Source of the DNA: Lineus longissimus
Taxonomy: Eukaryota > Nemertea > Pilidiophora > Heteronemertea > Lineidae
Length of the DNA stretch: 60,000 nt
NCBI RefSeq assembly: GCF_910592395.1
Contig: NC_088324.1
Span: 14,102,953 to 14,162,952, forward strand
Reading direction: 5' to 3'
A model generated the notes under the pieces. The model did not search any database. It was given only the letters and a program-made list of their open reading frames with translations, and was not told where the DNA came from. The position numbers and the translations under genes were made by a program. Positions 40,501 through 48,699 of the stretch are shown here, piece after piece. Within the stretch, counting starts at the first letter, position 1. The number at the start of each line of letters is the position of its first letter.

Positions 40501-43500
40501 GAGCGGGTTTTGTTATATTGAGGCATTTGGTATGAGGATCAGGTAGGGTATGATCAAGGCAAGTTTACAGATAGCTGCACTTTCCTGAATGTGATCAGAA
40601 AACGAGAAAAGATGGCAGAAAAAACAGGTTGATATCTGTAGTGATTTGTTGTTTATGATGAGGATCATGTTTTGCATTTTTTGGCCAAAGGCAAACTATA
40701 GCTGCATATTACTCGAAATCTGATTACATTATTGAGTGCATGATGGGGTGAGGGGTTCAAAGCAATTTATCAGTGCGATATAGCTGCGCTTTCCTTTTGA
40801 AGTTTGATGAGAATGATAGACTGAAGAAGAGACGTAAAAACGACTACACAGATGTTGTCCTTGAGGAAATGGCTTTTGTGCCCAAATTGCGCAGAATATG
40901 ACTCTAAAACGTGGGCCGGAATATGCGTGATTGTTGTCGCGACCTTGGATCTGATCACATGATATCGCTACCATGGCAACATTGATTTTACGAAAAATGT
41001 CAGCTTCATCTGGCTGATCAGGCTCTTAACGGTGCGACCTTGGTAAGGGATTCTGCATATATTGTGTGGTGGATTGATCACGTTCTTGGGGTCGAAATTC
41101 AAGTTGGGCCCGCTACCCCAGCTCATAGGTTCACGATTTATGGTTGAGGTTTGAAACTGGAGCTAATTTATAACCTGTCTCCTCTAAGGTCATTGATTGG
41201 ATGTGACATGATGTGGGAGGGAGGATTGAACACGTTGTTGGGGTCTATTTGAGGCAGTGCCATGCAGTTACCTCGCAGGTCTACGGTTTAGGTTTGAACT
41301 GGAGGAGTTGCTATTCTTGGGCTGAACGTTAATGTATTGATCTCATCACTTCATTGCCCACATAAAATAATCAACGGTGTAAAAAAAACAGCGGACAATT
41401 TTCCAATCTCTATATTGCTCCATGGTTATTTGATACATTTATCGCTAATGAAATAATAGAAGTTGGTAAACAACTTTTTCTGACTTTTTCCATCGAAAAT
41501 AAGCCAAGGTTGGCTGTACCTTTGTGATGGACAATATATGGATGCAATCATCTTAATCAATTTGCTGATTGTCTTTTATCCTGTGACCTTGTGCATTGTT
41601 TCTCTCAACTTTGAGCGGTGGGAAGAATGCTTGCTGGCTAATCCTAATCGGAAATATACAGAAATATTTCCGTTACAGCTAAAGGCCTCTGGCAGTTTTG
41701 GATTCCAAATATTTTTCTCACCAAATTGGTGATCAATTAGTTTTCATGGTGTGGAAGTAATATTAATAATGAATAGGTTGATTCGTTGTTCCAGTGCAAA
41801 ATTGAAAAGTTATTTGCGGAAGAAAGCTAGATTGATATTTTTCTTCAAGTTCATATTATCTTACCGCTGGATGAACAAAATTGATTAGATGACCATGTTT
41901 TGATTGTTTTCCTCGTTTCTTCAGCGGTTTCTTTGTCGTCGTGAGATCATTCTGTGGCTTGATTCCCGATTGACGTCATCTTCGCTATTGTGTCGCAGCA
42001 ATGTTTGAATTCCCGGAAGGTCAAGAATAACAACCTGCAATATCAAACTAACCTATTTTACCAGCGGACAAGACATCTCATCGCTCGTCACTGTGAAAAA
42101 GTTGTCGCAGGTTACAGTGATAGAAATCCCCTTTATTCCAACTTTAGAGTGAAGCATAAGAGCTTCATAAATATTGAACTGGAGGTTGCCCTATTGAATC
42201 AGACACTGTCAGTATCAGTTAGATGTGAGTCACTTATTTGAAGAAAAAAAGTCTAAAATTTTAAAATTGGAAAATCGAAAACAGAATTTTGTTAGAAAAT
42301 GCTAGATTATATGATAATCGACTTCTTCATGCTTGTGCATTGTGACGACAACTTCGTTAAAATCTATCGCGCTCCAGACATCAAAGACGAGATATGGCAC
42401 GAAGATTAGTTGATGTCCCATTTACGTTTGACGTTATTGGCAGGAGTTCTATTGGCTTCATTTCAAAAATATAAGTGAATTTTCTGTGGAAGGGAAAAAA
42501 TGACCTACTGTTAGGTGAGACAACCAATACCTCCAGTTCAGTATCAATCCTTAATCATGATGTTTGGATGAAAACTTCCTCGTTCGACATTAATAATCAT
42601 ATTAGTTTTGCCTTTTCTCCCAGGTCTTCCTGAACTATTGGTTCGGTTTCTTTTCATGTCGATGGGATTTAACGTCTTTTGTTTAAAAATAAGCTTTTGG
42701 TTGCCCTTCGGGTGCCTCTCTTCACTGAAGGAAACTGTACGCTACCAATACAACTGTTTGTGAGCTCCTGCATGACTGATCTGAACTAAGGGTGTCTCAG
42801 TTTAAGAAGCTTTGTCCTAGTCATTTAATCAGGCAAATGAAACAGTTTGCACATTTTCTTGGTAGTTCATTGACATTATACTGCAGGACATTTGTGGTGT
42901 ATATCAGTCAAGAGAAAGGTTCAAAATGAACATCTTTTCATCTGATGACTAGGCATTCACTTTTCGAAAAGTTGCTCTGAGGTCCTATTTACACAGATGA
43001 ATACTGTTTTTGCCAGACTGCCTCACTGGCTTTGACCCTATATTTCATGTTTCCTGCACATCTCCTTCATGTAGTGTCACTTTCTTGTCAGATCACCACG
43101 TCATTGTGCGGTGACCTGATCAGGACACGCACTATCCTTGGTTTTATTCAGGCCCGTGGGGAATGCCCGCATTCTGCATCATCAACATAAAAACACATTG
43201 CAATATAAAAACACATCACGTGTCCGCTGGGAAACTTCAAAAGCGAACACAATTGTCCTAAAAAACCTAGTAATGTTGGTTTTAACGCCTGAATGAGCAC
43301 TTTGCCGAGGCAGCTGCCAAATTGTCCCCTGTCGCTGTATGAATGTGCCACTGACAACCTCGGTTGTATTTAATGCGTCTGTTCATTGTTCTGTCATGCT
43401 TTTGTCGTCATGTATCATCATTCTTCTCGGTCCGAGACACTTCATATTTTTTGCTTAGACTTTGTGGTTTTTGATAGATTTTGGATGGATGCTGAATTTG

Positions 43501-46500
43501 GGGCAACGTCTATTTTCATGTGAGGTTGGGTACTGGATTTACAACCTTCGGCGTTTAACATTTTATTTATTGAGAAAAAAACCCAATAGTAGACACTTGG
43601 GTGAATGGCATGAAAATCAACACATAAACTGATACTGAAATGGTGGATCAGAGAATGATGAAACGATGATAATAATAATGATGCAATGTTGCTGTTGCCC
43701 TCTGGTGGTTAACTTAAGAACTGATCAGGGCTTGGTTACGTTGTTGGATCTTCCATTTGAACTAATGAAGGTTGACGAGGGTGAATTAGTATTTTATACT
43801 GGTGGCTCAGGAATATAGAAATAGAAAACTAATCTTTTTCTTTAGTGTTTCTCTGATGTCTAGATAGAAGTCTGCCATCTTGTCACCCGCCTCCTCTGCC
43901 GGATGCCCTGACAAGACCGTCCTGCATAAACCTACATAACAACTCAACCTCTATCTTCCTTATATCTCATTCCAGGGAGGTCCACATTATTGAAGTCCAC
44001 TCCTCAACCGTGGAGCAGTTTGGAACTCACACTGACATCACTGTCGACATCTCTCCTCTTCTCCCCAGTAAAATCCTGACCAAGAACATGGTCTTGGTTC
44101 TTGTGGCTCATCGCTCTGCAAACGTCATTTGGAAGATCAACTCCAGGAATCTGCGGGGAAGGATTGACGTTGTGGTAGGTATACTCCCATTTCCTCCAAC
44201 CTGGACTCAGTGGTTAGTTGCGTCATTGAAACAAGGTGCATGCGGCCCTTATTGCTCCCAAGTCGTTAGAATATCATAGCTGGTTATCATTTCAAAGATC
44301 AAGAAACCAGATTAGGTTCCCATCTTTATGTTGAGAGCTTTCCTTGCAGGGTAATGACCTGATGAACACGACTGGTGTTGCATCCATGGCTGTGACAGTC
44401 AGGCAGGACAACATTGGCAGGGAGAGGGTGCCGCTAATCAACTGGGTGAAGAACCAGTACGGCTTGCCGAGGTCTTACACTGAGGTCAGCCTGGCGAATA
44501 GGATCAGTATCAGACTGGACGAGATAGCGCCCCCTAGCACTTACAACAGAACTAACCGAACCAGCCGACGGCGGTCACCTTTCTTGAACCCGGATGAGAC
44601 GCGATCAGCGTTACAGAAGTCTGTGATGGTGACGTGTTTTAAGTCTGGCATGCAGGTGACAGTGGCCAAGGCGATTGTTCAGGTAAGGAATGCCGTTTGT
44701 TGTGGTCAAAGTGGCAGATAATCAAACTCATCATCAGCAGGTATTGCATTTGAATTCTAACCAAGTCTGAAGGTGACTGAATGGTGCTAGTACTGTAAGT
44801 CTTTCCAATCGTTTGTCAGTTCGAGTTCTTGCCAGCTTGCTCTCTTCATTCTAAAAAGGTTTATCGTAGTGACCACTTGCCCCTGATTTTGTCCAAGAAG
44901 GTCTGTGGAGAATGAGAAAACCAACCAGTGACCTCCCCTTATCTGTTGTAGGTTTATGGTGTGATCAGGAACCACATCTCATTGGCAGACAAGGCATGTC
45001 CCGCCAGCGAGAACCAGACTCACTACATCTTGAACACGATGTTGGACGGTTGTAACTCGAGGCGCAAGGAGATTCCTGCTGGAGTAGAGTTTATCAACTC
45101 TGTAAGTTGTGCTCTTTGAACCTCTGACTTGTCTTCACTTTCATCGGCTGTACTGAGCTAGTAGGTTAGGTTTTCAAGTTTCAGTTGGTCAAGGTTTATG
45201 ATAATGTTGTTGGGTATTACAAATCCACAATGTCCATGCTGTTGAAATTATTGTTTTAAAGTAGAGACTGAAAGTTAAGAGTATTATAACAGAACGATTA
45301 TCTGTTTTCAGGTTGTGATCTCCAAGCTTCCCCAGGATGATTCCATTCCGGTAGAGGCTGGTAGCGCCTCCTATCAACACGACGATGCCTCGGGCGACGG
45401 GATGATGTCAGATGACACGCGCATGGATGACGAGGATCTGTACGAATCAGATGATCGCATCTCATACCAGTTCAGCTGTGAATATTTGTCATCTGACAAG
45501 GGTTTGCCAAAACAGAGCCCGCCGGTATTACCAAGTGTAAGTGCTGGGGTTTCTTTTGAGTTTCGATCCGATTCACAGTATTTATAATCAGAAACTGTCC
45601 AAATGGTTGTCACCTTGCTCCTCAGTCTCTGTCCTCGACTCAAGCTGACTTTTTCACTGTAATAAACTTGTCTGTGGTGAGAGTCTTCCCTCTCCCTCTT
45701 CAAATCTGTATTGATTCGTATTACTGACAGTTTCACATCAATTTCTAGTTCCCGCGCCACAAGATCACTCAGCAGCATGACGACAACCACGGCAAGAGAG
45801 AATTCGGTCTGCGACTTTACGGAGACAGCAAATTCCGCCGCCTGCTCTATATGTACCCACTAGCGGTACGCGAGGGAGAGAGGATCTTCATAGAGGCAGA
45901 CCTTACAGGAGATACCCGCCTGCGGGTGAACATCCATGCGTGTTGGCTGTCACGGACAGCGGGTTACCATGACAATGAGGAGAAACACTTGTTGATCGAC
46001 AATGGGTGAGTCCCTGAACTTTTCATGCTGACAAGTTGTGGAGCATCGGAAAGCTGAGCTGCTGTGGCCTCGTGGCTCAGACACTCAGCTAGCAGTCCAC
46101 ACCCTGCAGTAATCTCTCTTTGACCGCTAGCCTTACATACATTCCATGTTGTGTTATTGTGTAAATTTGATAAGCCAGGACCTATGTGAAACACTTATCG
46201 AGGCAAACCCTTTGGTCATTGACTGATAATTGTTATGAATCTTGTATCTGTTCCAGATGCCGGAAGGACAACACGGTCCAATGGCACAAGGATTCCAGTG
46301 ATGACATGTCGGCCGTGGTCCTCCTCCAGAGGCAGCGTTTCAGCTTCCAGTTATTCAAATACTTCTCAACAGCGTTTGTGTTCCTTCATTGTGACCTGAT
46401 GCTGTGTAGTCGCGATGGTGTGTACGGCAGGCCAAGCATTCAGAAGGTATTGTCATGTTATTTATTCTGTCGATCTCGGCCCAGTTGCTCAGTTAGGGTG

Positions 46501-47555
46501 AGCAACGTGTTGGCCTCATATCAGCAGGTGAACTTGGGTTAGTTCCGTAAGCCATGGTGGCACCAGCACTGACACACTTGCCCTAGTCACCGGACCATCC
46601 CTACGTGACGCCAAAGAACCGTGCAATAGCAACGGTTGAATATCATCATTGCTGCTTCAGCTTTAGATTTGGAATTCTTTATTTTCAATGCGAAAATATT
46701 TTTCCATCTCCCCCTAAAGTCTAACCTGTCCCCTCTATCTTCCAGTGTATGCAACCCAATGAATACTGCGTTGCCCAGAGCCAGAAGACAGGCTCAGACT
46801 CGTCACAGAATAAGCATTCTATCTTCAAGGGACCGTTGAAGATAGAAGCGTCTGACGCGGCCAACGTGCCCATACTCAACAATAAAAACTGTAAGTCCTG
46901 CAGCTTATTCCTTGTACCCTCTTCACAGTTGGAAGCACTGTCTCCCCTCCCTAGTGATCTTAGCTGGTGCCTCATAACTGCCTCAAGATCAGGGCAGTGA
47001 TTTCCCTTCTTTAACAAGTTTCGAATTGGAAAGAGCAACATCTTCCCTTGAGACATGGAACATGGCATATCCTCTATTGCAGACTAAATCTGCAGGTGAA
47101 GTCATGTCCAGTTCTTTGTCATAGTAGAGACCTTCATTCAAGTCACGGTCTTCATAATGTCATATGGCAGTTTTGTTGTCTTAGGCACTGTTGGCGAGGG
47201 TGAGATATTTGTACCTCTTTAGGAGAGGTGACAAATTAGTGAAATTCTTTGACAACAATTCTTGTGCGTTGCAGATAATAATGACGACATGATGGCAGGT
47301 CTCCACCCGCGACCATCAAACACGAAAGATAAAGAGACGGTGCGACCAATCATCGTGCAGGGACTTGACTCGGGAACAGTCATTGGCATCGCGTTTGCGG
47401 CGTTCATCATAGGAGTTCTTCTCACCGCCTCGTTGTGGTATATCCACACACACACGGGCCCCGGCACCAAGCAGCACAAGCGCAAAATGGCGCGGCGGCG
47501 TGGAGAGAGCAGTGGCGAGTCAACACCTAGCTCGTCTGTTCCAATGGCGGTGTAA
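10462..47555 (+). CDS. TGFBR3: Betaglycan (TGF-beta receptor type III), complete 13-exon gene
   Basis: Single-pass membrane co-receptor that binds TGF-beta superfamily ligands and presents them to the type I/II kinase receptors. Coding exons are 10462-10528, 19345-19548, 20080-20186, 36526-36703, 37335-37464, 43976-44174, 44350-44682, 44952-45101, 45312-45536, 45749-46005, 46257-46446, 46746-46890 and 47275-47555. They sum to 2466 nt (821 residues; human about 850). All introns are GT-AG and all phases match (1,1,0,1,2,0,0,0,0,2,0,1). Domains: signal peptide 1-22, orphan domain about 30-355, ZP domain about 387-690, transmembrane helix about 763-785, 36-residue tail. Four orphan-domain cysteines (30, 54, 193, 218) and ten ZP-region cysteines (391, 422, 440, 512, 596, 618, 662, 667, 681, 688) match positions in vertebrate betaglycan. 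The identification rests on recalled family sequence; endoglin is less likely because the serine-glycine proteoglycan insert and the tail resemble betaglycan. No frameshift or premature stop is seen. Confidence 0.95.
10529..19344 (+). other. TGFBR3 intron 1 (8.8 kb)
   Basis: Phase 1 intron with GTAAGT and CCAG borders. I see no convincing gene inside it. It contains scattered short open frames on both strands (the longest near 15.5-15.9 kb on the minus strand and 16.2-16.6 kb on the plus strand, each 126 codons) with no recognisable domain. A small direct repeat around a CACCCTGCCCT motif occurs at about 14641 and 14768. The exon-2 fragment lies at its 3' end. Confidence 0.8.
19166..19228 (+). 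pseudogene. Diverged partial copy of TGFBR3 exon 2 (pseudoexon)
   Basis: About 47 of the first 60 bases match the start of exon 2 (19345 onward), including the preceding TTCCAG acceptor and the phase. The frame is open here and reads ELNCLTDYEVKIGFTSFYLD, against SNRLTDCEVKKGFTSPYVE in exon 2. Similarity fades after about 60 bases. The frame runs on to a TGA near 19305 and no good donor is seen. The conserved Cys is Tyr here and the neighbouring Arg is Cys. This is a tandem duplication fragment, probably decayed; use as an alternative exon cannot be excluded. Confidence 0.75.
19345..19548 (+). CDS. TGFBR3: TGFBR3 coding exon 2: start of the orphan domain
   Basis: Encodes residues 23-90 of the mature N-terminus. 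It shows the first conserved cysteine (C30, LTDCEV), the Gly-Cys pair at 53-54 and the strand motif REVHVISV at 64-71, which correspond to CELS, GC and EVHV in vertebrate betaglycan. The acceptor is CTTTCCAG and the donor GTAAGT. It enters and leaves in phase 1. A diverged partial copy of its first 60 bases lies 179 bp upstream. Confidence 0.93.
20080..20186 (+). CDS. TGFBR3: TGFBR3 coding exon 3: orphan domain
   Basis: Encodes residues 91-126. The segment VVVLHSIQPVTWQIMAENI lines up with the hydrophobic strand and Val-Trp region that follows EVHV in vertebrate betaglycan, and the exon ends RNVFL where the vertebrate protein has a matching RLFL. N118 (NQT) is an N-glycosylation sequon. The acceptor is CCATCAG and the donor GTAAGT. 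It enters in phase 1 and leaves in phase 0. Confidence 0.92.
25493..25620 (-). repeat. Degenerate tRNA-derived SINE-like copy
   Basis: Read on the minus strand it has a B-box-like GGGTTAGAATC, then CCTTGGTTGAACTCAAGCGAGCGC and TCTGAGTGCAG. The same order is seen in the better copy at 30.95-31.10 kb (GGTCGAGTTCAAGTGAGCGC, CCTGAGTCC). The flanking GGCAGATTGGTGTCATGG and ACAACTGCCAGAACCCATGT also recur, diverged, at 28.05-28.13 kb. Confidence 0.5.
26139..26560. repeat. Three diverged tandem units of about 130-160 bp
   Basis: Each unit has TTTGTCTTAGT or a variant, then ACTTAGNCAGTGTCCTTGA, ATTTGTCAT and CCATCATAAATTTGCC in the same order. They start near 26139, 26297 and 26427. No coding content is apparent. 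Confidence 0.65.
27079..27310. repeat. Diverged direct repeat, two copies
   Basis: AACC-CATGCAAAGC, GGTAACTTCCATGCAAGGAA and CTTGTACCGCTG at 27079-27168 are echoed at 27212-27310 (CATGCAAAGC, GGTAACTTCCAAGGAAGGA, CTTGTATCGCTG). Confidence 0.6.
30940..31096 (-). repeat. tRNA-derived SINE
   Basis: On the minus strand it starts GGAGTAGCCCAGTGGAACAG. It has an A box TAGCCCAGTGG (31080-31090) and a B box GGTTCAACTCC (31037-31047) about 33 bases apart, as in a tRNA gene. The part after the B box does not pair with the 5' end as an acceptor stem would, and it runs into a non-tRNA body ending near 30940, so it is a SINE and not a functional tRNA. Confidence 0.75.
36526..36703 (+). CDS. TGFBR3: TGFBR3 coding exon 4: orphan domain
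   Basis: Encodes residues 127-185 after a 16.3 kb intron. It starts VSSRSRLENL, directly continuing the vertebrate FLVSEG-like sequence, and carries the conserved segment LLYDWVEQKFHAVTSFSQ (vertebrate LLNWARKEYGAVTSFTE). N135 (NLT) is a glycosylation sequon. The acceptor is TTTCAG and the donor GTGAGT; it ends in phase 1. Reading on past the donor produces a false serine-rich extension from the intronic TTC tract. Confidence 0.94.
36769..36819 (+). repeat. TTC/TCA microsatellite ending in CAG
   Basis: A run of TCT, TTC and TCA triplets ending TTCTTCTTCTTCAG lies 65-115 bases inside intron 4. It mimics a strong polypyrimidine tract plus acceptor. Confidence 0.85.
37335..37464 (+). CDS. TGFBR3: TGFBR3 coding exon 5: end of the first orphan subdomain
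   Basis: Encodes residues 186-228. It contains C193 (ADCHIVSNF) and C218 (VQGCVVPS), matching the two cysteines of the vertebrate KCNIGKNF and EGCVMSS segments. The acceptor is CTTCAG. The donor GTATAG is weaker than the others, but the phase (2) matches exon 6, which resumes exactly at the conserved EVHIIE. No start codon lies in the exon and it is short, so frame-based gene finders can miss it. Confidence 0.93.
38105..38780. repeat. Diverged tandem repeat around CAATATTTTTCAAGGT
   Basis: The motif TCAATATTTTTCAAGGT occurs near 38118, 38253 and 38465, with a weaker copy (TTGATATTTTTTCATGCT) near 38685. Each is followed by AACCTAAAGTGATAAA-like sequence and, in later units, ATGTATCATTTG and ATCAATCTCATRAAT. 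Units are about 140-220 bp. Confidence 0.7.
38991..39181. repeat. Imperfect inverted repeat, about 190 bp
   Basis: The left arm CATTTCTCGAGGGTATTCCT then TTTCGAGGTAGGAT pairs with the right arm ATCCTACCTCGAA then GAATGCCCTCGGGAAATG. It could be a MITE-like hairpin or a chance fold-back; no clean target duplication is seen. Confidence 0.55.
41064..41305. repeat. Two-copy direct repeat of about 95 bp
   Basis: GATTGATCACGTTCTTGGGG to GAGGTTTGAAACTGGAG at 41070-41162 matches GATTGAACACGTTGTTGGGG to TAGGTTTGAACTGGAG at 41222-41305 with substitutions and small gaps. Confidence 0.65.
43976..44174 (+). CDS. TGFBR3: TGFBR3 coding exon 6: second orphan subdomain
   Basis: Encodes residues 229-295. EVHIIEVH at 230-237 is nearly identical to vertebrate EVHIIEL. 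THTDITVDISP (246-256) and MVLVLVAHRSANVIWKI (267-283) follow the family order. The exon echoes exons 2-3 (EVHVISV, then a hydrophobic strand and a Trp), reflecting the two-fold internal repeat of the orphan region. The acceptor is ATTCCAG and the donor GTAGGT. It enters in phase 2 and leaves in phase 0. Confidence 0.95.
44350..44682 (+). CDS. TGFBR3: TGFBR3 coding exon 7: end of orphan domain, linker, start of ZP domain
   Basis: Encodes residues 296-406. LINWVKNQYGLPRSYTEV and LANRISIRLD match the vertebrate LVKWALDNGYSPITSYT and VANRFHLRLE stretches. A short linker follows with sequons N361 and N364 and a basic run R368-R370, then C391, the first ZP cysteine (VMVTCFKSGM). Sequon N301 is near the start. 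The linker is much shorter than the roughly 90 residues of the human protein, which accounts for most of the length difference. The acceptor is GCAG, the donor GTAAGG, both in phase 0. Confidence 0.95.
44952..45101 (+). CDS. TGFBR3: TGFBR3 coding exon 8: ZP-N region
   Basis: Encodes residues 407-456 in exactly 50 codons. C422 and C440 and the sequon N427 (ENQTHYIL) correspond to vertebrate CKAKMNGTHFVL and NGCG; the glycosylation site is therefore in a conserved place. It ends VEFINS, like vertebrate VVYYNS. The acceptor is TTGTAG and the donor GTAAGT; both ends are phase 0. Confidence 0.95.
45312..45536 (+). CDS. TGFBR3: TGFBR3 coding exon 9: acidic proteoglycan-type insert of the ZP domain
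   Basis: Encodes residues 457-531. It starts VVISKLPQ (vertebrate IVIQVPAL) and passes through a long acidic stretch, 479-504, holding Ser483-Gly484 in the context DDASGDG. That is the usual signal for glycosaminoglycan attachment and sits where vertebrate betaglycan carries its attachment serines. C512 follows (YQFSCEYL). The acceptor is TTTTCAG and the donor GTAAGT; both ends are phase 0. Use of the site for heparan or chondroitin sulfate is inferred. Confidence 0.93.
45749..46005 (+). CDS. TGFBR3: TGFBR3 coding exon 10: ZP-C region
   Basis: Encodes residues 532-616. FGLRLYGDSKF (550-560) matches the vertebrate FNMELYNTDLF strand. IFIEADLT (577-584) matches VYVEVSVT, and C596 (NIHACWLS) matches QTCFIS. 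The vertebrate ZP-C half binds inhibin and TGF-beta; the corresponding role here is inferred. The acceptor is TTTCTAG and the donor GTGAGT. It enters in phase 0 and leaves in phase 2. Confidence 0.93.
46257..46446 (+). CDS. TGFBR3: TGFBR3 coding exon 11: ZP-C region
   Basis: Encodes residues 617-680. C618 begins the exon (vertebrate NICPKDESV). RFSFQLFKYFSTAFVFLHCD (644-663) matches the conserved RFSFVFKPVFNTSLLFLQCE, with C662 and C667 both present. The acceptor is TTCCAG and the donor GTATTG, a weak site. It enters in phase 2 and leaves in phase 0. This is one of the most recognisable exons. Confidence 0.95.
46746..46890 (+). CDS. TGFBR3: TGFBR3 coding exon 12: end of ZP domain and external hydrophilic segment
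   Basis: Encodes residues 681-728. C681 and C688 (CMQPNEYCV) are the last two ZP cysteines, equivalent to the vertebrate KCVPPDEAC. A serine- and lysine-rich juxtamembrane stretch follows, the region where vertebrate betaglycan is shed; I see no recognisable protease site. The acceptor is CTTCCAG and the donor GTAAGT. It enters in phase 0 and leaves in phase 1. Confidence 0.92.
47185..47222. repeat. 38 bp repeat, copy 1 (before last TGFBR3 exon)
   Basis: GCACTGTTGGCGAGGGTGAG followed by ATATTTGTACCTCTTTAG. It matches 48501-48538 at 37 of 38 positions. It lies in intron 12, about 50 bases before exon 13. Confidence 0.85.
47275..47555 (+). CDS. TGFBR3: TGFBR3 coding exon 13: transmembrane helix, cytoplasmic tail and stop
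   Basis: Encodes residues 729-821. GLDSGTVIGIAFAAFIIGVL (758-777) and LLTASLWYIHTHTG (777-790) are almost the same as the vertebrate transmembrane segment, the strongest single piece of evidence for the gene's identity. The 36-residue tail has basic clusters (HKRK, ARRR) and GESTPSSS, recalling the vertebrate QSTPCSSS. The last residues are VPMAV; vertebrate betaglycan ends STA, a PDZ ligand for GIPC. The TAA stop is at 47553-47555. Confidence 0.97.
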
Positions 47556-48500
47556 TCTTTTTATGGACTGGGGCTATTCTGAGAAAATTTCACATAATTA
47601 GAACAAAATTGACTTAAAGTGTCTCAACTTTGGAGTGATTATAAGAAATGCTTCGTGAAATTTTTATCGGCAATTCATTATAATCTTGATATTGTTCCTG
47701 TCAATGATAATATTTACAAACTTGGCAGAATAATGCCTGTGGTAAGAATCATTGTTGAGCAGAGTGATTTTCAACCTTGGACGTTTACTTTCGAGGCATT
47801 TGTAATTTTTGAAATTTTCGAGAATAATTTTTGTGGAGGCAGAATGCGTCCTCAGTCCTCAAAGATTAACCTCGCGACTTGTGTACTCCAAGACGCATTT
47901 ATTGTATTCTTTAAGCAGCTGATGTCAAGTCAGGTTTACAGTTGCCATCTTGGATGCAAATCCAAAATGGCGGCATGCGGTGGTGCGCCTAAATTTTCAC
48001 CGGTTTAAGTCCGCTGAATTTTGGGTTTTCGAATCTCAGGTGACATAATATAATTTATAAACCCATAATGCAGTGGTGCAATTTATGTATAAAGCTCAGG
48101 ACTGATTTTTAAGACGATTTATTTGATTTGCGGGTATGATACAAGTCGCCCTGTTTGCTCTTTTTGCCATGAAAAACTAATATTATATTTTGTGGCAAAA
48201 ACTCTGTCATATAACACGACAAGTCGTGTCTTCATATCATGCTCATAAAAATGGTTAAAATCTACATTTCATGATTTCTTACGATTTTTGAGTTGTACTC
48301 AAACTTTTCTGAAATTCAGAATTTCCTCTAGGTGAAAATTTAACGGTGCCGCCGTAGAAGTTTTCTGAGGTCAGAAATGTCTGTCATCATACCTCAATAG
48401 TGTAACTACCTCTGTGGACAGTCTGGTCTTATGAGCGTCGTACTTGCTTCAAGAAATTTAAACTCAGGTTTTCAAGGTCGATGGGCCGAGAGTGCTGAGA

Positions 48501-48538
48501 GCACTGTGGGCGAGGGTGAGATATTTGTACCTCTTTAG
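48501..48538. repeat. 38 bp repeat, copy 2 (after last TGFBR3 exon)
   Basis: Same strand and one mismatch relative to 47185-47222; flanking sequence differs apart from a GGAGAG tail. If the transcript reaches 50.3 kb this copy is in the 3' UTR. Confidence 0.85.
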
Positions 48539-48699
48539 TCAGGAGAGTATGGGTCATATTCGGTCAGACGGGAAGATAAAAAATATGAGTAAGAAAGTAT
48601 GATAAATTCTTTGACTGTTTTCAAGCAAGGGCATATAGTGTTAAGATGAATGCTTGGGACACAGTCGAATGTTATTTGAGTGCTTGTTGTAGAAGCTGA

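Larger units (their letters stand above)
37465..43975 (+). other. TGFBR3 intron 5 (6.5 kb)
   Basis: Phase 2 intron joining exon 5 to the EVHIIE exon. It contains a diverged tandem repeat at 38.1-38.8 kb, an imperfect inverted repeat at 39.0-39.2 kb and a two-copy direct repeat at 41.06-41.31 kb. I see no coding content. Confidence 0.8.

Noticed and set aside
45374-45790. 138-codon minus-strand frame
   Set aside because: It is antisense to betaglycan exon 9 and part of exon 10, whose coding frame is on the plus strand.
46060-46130. tRNA-like A box (CGTGGCTCAGACACTCAGC)
   Set aside because: No B box at the right distance and no cloverleaf; lies in intron 10.
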